Both the position numbers and the translations under genes were made by a program. From assembly GCA_026392455.1 (NCBI GenBank), contig JAPLCB010000009.1, positions 124,001 through 188,000 on the forward strand: a DNA stretch of 64,000 nt, given 5' to 3'. Source of the stretch: Propionibacteriales bacterium (GTDB taxonomy: Bacteria > Actinomycetota > Actinomycetes > Propionibacteriales > Nocardioidaceae). Shown piece after piece: positions 60,381 to 64,000 of the stretch (position 1 is the first letter of the stretch; the number at the start of each line of letters is the position of its first letter). Below the pieces are notes generated by a model. It saw only the letters and a list, made by a program, of their open reading frames with translations, ran no database searches and was not told where the DNA came from.

Positions 60381-60770
60381 ATGACCGAACGCAACGTCCT
60401 CGGTGGCGAGCTCGAGCCGTGCAGCAACGACCCGGTGACCGGGTTCTACCGGGACGGGACCTGCACCTGCGGCGCTGACAACATCGGCCTGCACGCGGTC
60501 TGCGCGGTGATGACCGCCGAGTTCCTCGCCCACCAGCTGGCGGTCGGCAACGACCTGGTCACACCGCACCCCGAGTGGCAGTTCGCCGGCCTGGTCCCCG
60601 GCGACCGCTGGTGCGTGGTCACCGCCCGCTGGCAGCAGGCGTACGCCGACGGTGTTGCGGCCCCGGTGGTGCTCGGTTCGACCAGCGAGCGTGCCCTGGA
60701 GCTGGTGCCGCTGGAGCAGCTGGTCGAGCACTCGGTCGACGTACCCGACGATCCGGGTGCGCTGGCGTAG
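60381..60770 (+). CDS. DUF2237 family protein
   Basis: A 129-residue soluble protein with the DUF2237 features NVLGGELEPCSNDPVTGFYR at the start, the paired CTCG and HAVCAVMTAEFLAHQLAVGNDL segments, and PGDRWCVVTARWQQAYADG. The Cys pattern is conserved in the family. Function unknown. CAATCT lies seven bases before ATG 60381, another leaderless candidate. Confidence 0.9.
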   Translation: MTERNVLGGELEPCSNDPVTGFYRDGTCTCGADNIGLHAVCAVMTAEFLAHQLAVGNDLVTPHPEWQFAGLVPGDRWCVVTARWQQAYADGVAAPVVLGSTSERALELVPLEQLVEHSVDVPDDPGALA

Positions 60771-60791
60771 CCGCGCCTCTAGATTGCTCTG

Positions 60792-61448
60792 GTGACCAAG
60801 CTGATCGCCGTCCTGACGGCCCCCGACGCCGCCCTGCACGACCCGACCCTGCACCAGCGGCTGGCGGCGGCCGGCGCCACCGCGCTCCAGGTCAACCTCG
60901 ACGACGACGCCGTCGCTCCGGCGATGCGTTTCGGCCCCGGTGCACCGATCACCGGTTTCGTGACCGCCTGGACGGACGATCCGGAGGCAACGCTGGCCGC
61001 ACTGACCGGTATCGCCGAAGGCACCCACGTCTACCGGGTCACCGAGCACCGGCCCGTCGAGCCCCCGCCGGTGCCGTACGGCGAGCGCGCGGACGCCCTG
61101 GCCAACGTCGCCGTCCTGCGCAGGCCGGACGGCATGTCCCAGGAGGAGTACCTGGAGATCTGGCTCGGCAGCCACACCGCGATCGCCTCGGAGACCCAAC
61201 ACACCTTCGGGTACGTGCAGAACGTCGTCGAGGAGGCCCTGACCCCAGGAGCGCCGGTGATCTCGGCGATCGTCGAGGAGCTGTTCGACATGGGCGGGAT
61301 GACCGATCCGCACGTGTTCTACGGCAGCGGCGGGGACGACGCCGAGCTGAACCGGCGGATCACCAGGCTGATGACCAGCGTCGCCCGGTTCGGGGCCGAC
61401 CAGGGACTGGACCTGGTGCCGACCAGCCGGTACCTCTACGACGTCTGA
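60792..61448 (+). CDS. EthD-like (dimeric alpha-beta barrel) protein
   Basis: A 218-residue protein with two ferredoxin-like halves; the second contains LRRPDGMSQEEYLEIWLGSH, the EthD-type motif, near residue 113. TAGATT six bases before GTG 60792 indicates a leaderless start. It lies 21 bases after the DUF2237 gene but appears to have its own promoter. Catalytic role unknown. Confidence 0.75.
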   Translation: MTKLIAVLTAPDAALHDPTLHQRLAAAGATALQVNLDDDAVAPAMRFGPGAPITGFVTAWTDDPEATLAALTGIAEGTHVYRVTEHRPVEPPPVPYGERADALANVAVLRRPDGMSQEEYLEIWLGSHTAIASETQHTFGYVQNVVEEALTPGAPVISAIVEELFDMGGMTDPHVFYGSGGDDAELNRRITRLMTSVARFGADQGLDLVPTSRYLYDV

Positions 61449-61466
61449 AGAAAGTTCCGCTCCCGA

Positions 61467-61497
61467 TGTCGGAACCTGGTTGACCCGTTCGACGTAC
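61467..61497 (+). promoter_or_regulatory. ECF42-type promoter of the YciI gene
   Basis: TGTCGGAACC (61467-61476), 13 bases, then CGACGTAC (61490-61497), 43 bases before the YciI start. The same two blocks with the same spacing occur at 63455-63485 before the alpha/beta hydrolase gene. It is the likely target of the sigma factor at 62188. Confidence 0.75.
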
Positions 61498-61540
61498 GGG
61501 CAGAAGAGCAACTCCCCCACCAGAAGAAGGACTGATCACA

Positions 61541-61918
61541 ATGCCGCGTTTCATGGGACTCGTTCGGATGGAAGAGGGCCACGACAACCCGCCGCAGGCC
61601 CTGTTCGACGCGATGGACGCCTACATCGGCGAGCAGGCCCAGCTCGGCCACTTCCTCGACGGTGGCGGACTGTTCGGCCTCGAGGACGCGGTGAACTTCG
61701 TCGTTCGCCAGGGCGAGACCACCCGCGTCGACGGCCCGTACGCCGAGGCGAAGGAAGCCGTCGGTGGCTGGGCGATCCTGCAGTACGACACCCTGGAGGA
61801 AGCGATCGCCGGGCAGCAGGAGTTCGCCGACCTGCACGCCAAGCACTGGCCCGAGTGCTCGATGGTCGCCACGCTGCGACAGATCTCCGACGAGGCCCCC
61901 GAGGCCGCCGACGCCTGA
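61541..61918 (+). CDS. YciI / DGPF family protein
   Basis: A 125-residue YCII-related (DGPF) protein with the defining motif VDGPYAEAKEAVGGWAILQY near residue 64-83. Proteins of this family are the standard genomic partners of ECF42 sigma factors; their biochemical role is unresolved. It starts at ATG 61541 behind GAAGGA and an ECF42-type promoter. Confidence 0.9.
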   Translation: MPRFMGLVRMEEGHDNPPQALFDAMDAYIGEQAQLGHFLDGGGLFGLEDAVNFVVRQGETTRVDGPYAEAKEAVGGWAILQYDTLEEAIAGQQEFADLHAKHWPECSMVATLRQISDEAPEAADA

Positions 61919-61922
61919 CGTC

Positions 61923-62080
61923 CCCCCTGCTGGTCGAGGTGCGGTTGCTTGCCGCCCCCTGCTGGTCGAGGTGGGGTTGCTTGCCGCCCCCTGCTGGTCG
62001 AGGTGCGGTTGCTTGCCGCCCCCTGCTGGTCGAGGTGGGGTTGCTTGCCGCCCCCTGCTGGTTGAGGTGCGGTTGCGCTA
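61923..62080. repeat. 32-bp tandem repeat, five copies
   Basis: CTGCTGGTCGAGGTG starts at 61927, 61959, 61991, 62023 and 62055, an exact 32-base period. Copies alternate GTGCGG and GTGGGG, so the real unit of amplification was probably 64 bases. The units are halves of the dispersed palindromic repeat plus a GTTGCTTGCCGCCCC spacer. Confidence 0.88.
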
Positions 62081-62166
62081 GCAACCGCCTCGAAACCTGG
62101 TGACCCTCCCGCAGAGCCTCACCAGGGTTTCCTGGCAGGCCTTGACGGCCTGCACCTCGACCAGCA
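62055..62166. repeat. Two dispersed palindromic repeats before the sigma gene
   Basis: CTGGTTGAGGTGCGGTTGC-GCTA-GCAACCGCCTCGAAACC (about 62058-62097) is a near-perfect hairpin. A second copy, GGTTTCCTGGCAGGCC-TTGA-CGGCCTGCACCTCGACC, follows at about 62124-62163. Together with the array they fill the YciI-sigma gap. Confidence 0.8.
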
Positions 62167-62187
62167 GGTCCCGCCTAGGCTGGCCCC

Positions 62188-63471
62188 GTGCCCGCCGCCA
62201 CCACCGCAGATGCCATCACCGCCGCCTGGCGCGACGAGTCCGCGAAGCTGATCGCGGCTCTGACCCGGATGACCCGGGACGTGGGCCTGGCCGAGGATCT
62301 CGCCCAGGACGCGCTGGTGGCCGCCCTCGAGCAGTGGCCCGACCGCGGCATCCCGGACAACCCCGCGGCGTGGCTGATGACCACGGCCAAGCGCCGCGGC
62401 ATCGACCAGATCCGCCGCGCCGACACGTTGCGCCGCAAGACCGAGGAGCTCGGTCGTGCCCAGGAGATGCGTGGGGAGGTAGATCCCGTGGACCTGACCG
62501 ACCAGGTCGACTACATCGAGGACGACGTCCTGCGTCTGATCTTCCTGTGCTGCCACCCGTCGCTGACCCCGGACTCACGAGCCGCGCTGACCCTGCGGAT
62601 GGTCGGCGGACTGACCACCACCGAGATCGCCCGCGGCTTCCTGGTCGCCGAGACCTCGATGGGCCAACGGCTCACCCGCGCCAAGAAGGCGCTCACCGAG
62701 GCGCGGGCCGAGTTCGAGCTGCCGACCGGCGAGGACCGGGCCCGCCGCCTCGACGACGTGATGGCGGTGATCTACCTGATCTTCAACGAGGGCTACAGCG
62801 CCACAGCCGGCGACGACTGGACCCGGGCCGACCTCGTCGGCGAGTCGATCCGCCTGGCCCGGATGCTGGCGCAGCTGGCACCGGGCGAGCCCGAGGTGCA
62901 CGGACTGGCGGCGCTGCTGGAGATCCAGGGGTCACGGATCTCCGCCCGCACCGACGCCGACGGACAGCCGGTGCTGCTGGACGACCAGGACCGGACCCGG
63001 TGGGACCAGCCGATGATCCGACGCGGCCTCGCCGCCCTTGCCCAGGCCGAGCTGCTCGCGGCCCGGGGCGTCCCGGTGGGCAGGTACTACCTGCAGGCGG
63101 CGATCGCCTCCCAGCACGCCCGGGCCACCTCGGCGGGCGACACCGACTGGAAGCGGATCGCGATCCTGTACGACGTCCTGGCCGAGGCCGCGCCGGGAGC
63201 GGTGGTCGAGGTGAACCGCGCTGTGGCGCACGGCCGCGCCTTCGACCCCGGAGCCGGGCTGGCCGTGCTCGAGGAGCTGGGGCCCGATGCCCTCGGCGAC
63301 TCCCCCCTGATCCCCAGCGTCCACGGCGACCTGCTCGAACGGGCAGGCCAGCACGCGGGTGCCGCGGAAGCCTTCACCGAGGCCGCCCGGCGGACCCGCA
63401 ACGGTGGCGAACGCACCCTGCTGGAGAAGCGAGCCGAGAAGAACCGTGCCGCGGTGTCGGAACCGGGCTGA
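62188..63471 (+). CDS. ECF sigma factor with C-terminal extension (ECF42 type)
   Basis: A 427-residue sigma factor. Region 2 is at about 15-80 (VGLAEDLAQDALVAALEQWP, AWLMTTAKRRGIDQIRR), region 4 at about 120-170 (LTLRMVGGLTTTEIARGFLV, TSMGQRLTRAKKAL). A DUF6596-like segment (VMAVIYLIFNEGYSATAGDD) and a helical TPR-like extension to residue 427 follow. This architecture and the neighbouring DGPF gene define ECF42. GTG 62188 lies six bases after TAGGCT, so the message is probably leaderless. Confidence 0.93.
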   Translation: MPAATTADAITAAWRDESAKLIAALTRMTRDVGLAEDLAQDALVAALEQWPDRGIPDNPAAWLMTTAKRRGIDQIRRADTLRRKTEELGRAQEMRGEVDPVDLTDQVDYIEDDVLRLIFLCCHPSLTPDSRAALTLRMVGGLTTTEIARGFLVAETSMGQRLTRAKKALTEARAEFELPTGEDRARRLDDVMAVIYLIFNEGYSATAGDDWTRADLVGESIRLARMLAQLAPGEPEVHGLAALLEIQGSRISARTDADGQPVLLDDQDRTRWDQPMIRRGLAALAQAELLAARGVPVGRYYLQAAIASQHARATSAGDTDWKRIAILYDVLAEAAPGAVVEVNRAVAHGRAFDPGAGLAVLEELGPDALGDSPLIPSVHGDLLERAGQHAGAAEAFTEAARRTRNGGERTLLEKRAEKNRAAVSEPG

Positions 63472-63485
63472 CTCGCTCGACGTAC
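63455..63485 (+). promoter_or_regulatory. ECF42-type promoter of the alpha/beta hydrolase gene
   Basis: TGTCGGAACC (63455-63464), 13 bases, CGACGTAC (63478-63485). The -35 block lies within the last codons of the sigma gene. It is 32 bases before the hydrolase start and nearly identical to the element at 61467. Confidence 0.75.
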
Positions 63486-63517
63486 CGGTGAGACCGTCCC
63501 AACCCCGAGGAGAACCG

Positions 63518-64000
63518 ATGACGAACGCCACCACCACCGAGCCTCGGACGCGCTGGGCCGTGTCCGCCGACGGCACCCGGATCGCGTACGAGGTCAGCCC
63601 GTCGAAGGCGGGAGGCACCGGCCCGGTCGTGGTGACCGTCGAGGGCGCCCTGTGCCAGCGCGGGATGGGGACGGCCCAGAGCCTGACCCCGGCACTCACC
63701 GAGAGCTTCTCGGTCGTCGGCTACGACCGGCGCGGTCGCGGCGAGAGCGGCGACACCCAGCCGTACGCCGTCCAGCGCGAGGTCGAGGACCTGGTCGCCG
63801 TGCTGGAGACCGTCGGACCCGACGCCTTCGTCTTCGCCGCGTCCTCAGGTGCCGCGCTGGCCCTGGAGGCTGCGCGCCAGGGCGTGCCGATGAGCCGGCT
63901 CGCCGTCTACGAGGCGCCGTTCATCGTCGACGACACCCGGGCGCCGAACCCGCTGGACCTGCCCGAACAGCTCGAGCGGCTGGTCGAGGCCGACGACCGC
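63518..64000 (+). CDS. Alpha/beta hydrolase, N-terminal part (cut by window edge)
   Basis: 161 residues are visible from ATG 63518 (GAGGAG upstream). It shows the alpha/beta hydrolase opening WAVSADGTRIAYEVS, the VVGYDRRGRGESGD strand-turn near residue 72, and the nucleophile elbow FAASSGAALALEAA near residue 108, with Ser in AxSSG rather than the classic GxSxG. A conserved oxyanion-side ALCQRGMG region precedes. It appears driven by the ECF42-type promoter. Substrate unknown. Confidence 0.85.
   Translation, partial: MTNATTTEPRTRWAVSADGTRIAYEVSPSKAGGTGPVVVTVEGALCQRGMGTAQSLTPALTESFSVVGYDRRGRGESGDTQPYAVQREVEDLVAVLETVGPDAFVFAASSGAALALEAARQGVPMSRLAVYEAPFIVDDTRAPNPLDLPEQLERLVEADDR

Noticed and set aside
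61923-62080. Possible CRISPR array (regular 32-base spacing)
   Set aside because: Units are directly abutting with no unique spacers, alternate between two variants, and derive from the dispersed repeat family; no cas genes nearby.

Overview
The window looks like chromosomal DNA of a high-GC actinobacterium, most likely Nocardioides or a close relative (Nocardioidaceae, Propionibacteriales). This is inferred, not proven. The base composition is strongly G/C at third codon positions. GTG and TTG starts are common. The gene families are actinobacterial: a monomeric NADP isocitrate dehydrogenase, a DUF3017 gene after folD, a DUF6350 gene beside purN-purH, an ECF42-type sigma factor, and two actinobacterial types of succinate dehydrogenase. 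The order pcrA - M23 peptidase - sucC - sucD - DUF6350 - purN - purH follows the mycobacterial order I remember (Rv0949 to Rv0957), with extra genes inserted. Most of the window is ordinary core metabolism, with a few accessory patches.

Layout. 0-2 kb: a cut-off gene, then a TetR regulator coupled to an MpaB-type oxygenase. 2-11.6 kb: nucleoside salvage (adenosine deaminase, thymidine phosphorylase, cytidine deaminase, a four-gene nucleoside ABC importer with lipoprotein) with a cytochrome P450 embedded in the operon. 11.7-18 kb: M20 amidohydrolase, MeaB and both methylmalonyl-CoA mutase subunits. 18-23.8 kb: glycosyltransferase, a divergent pair of large secreted or anchored proteins of unknown function, and a membrane protein with a DNA-binding-like tail. 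24-31 kb: two different succinate dehydrogenases back to back. 31-38 kb: secreted CAP protein, 2'-5' RNA ligase, trpS, small protein, acetyltransferase, isocitrate dehydrogenase, aquaporin. 38-46.9 kb: furA-katG, mdh, an oxidoreductase, DUF3017-folD, and purN-purH with a ZTP riboswitch before purH. 46.9-57.5 kb: DUF6350 membrane protein, a membrane-tethered sigma-like fusion coupled to kynureninase, sucCD, a free-standing B12-binding protein, an M23 peptidase and pcrA. 57.6-59.1 kb: a small islet of lower GC with two small membrane proteins and an apparent gene remnant at its edge. 59.1-64 kb: MBL hydrolase, DUF2237, EthD-like and YciI proteins, an ECF42-type sigma factor and a cut-off alpha/beta hydrolase.

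How the genes work together. Nucleosides are imported and deaminated or phosphorolysed in one module. Odd-chain and branched-chain carbon enters through methylmalonyl-CoA mutase as succinyl-CoA. SucCD, two SDHs, Mdh and Icd in the same window carry this through the TCA cycle. KatG under FurA handles peroxide.

The least routine signals are these: two near-identical ECF42-style promoters flanking the sigma gene; a membrane-spanning sigma-like protein with a duplicated outer domain; a dispersed palindromic repeat family, one copy of which is translated inside methylmalonyl-CoA mutase; a tandem duplication of the sdhB 3' end; and a repeated TANNNT-N6/7-start pattern that predicts many leaderless mRNAs. 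I saw no tRNA, rRNA, CRISPR array, transposase or integrase.
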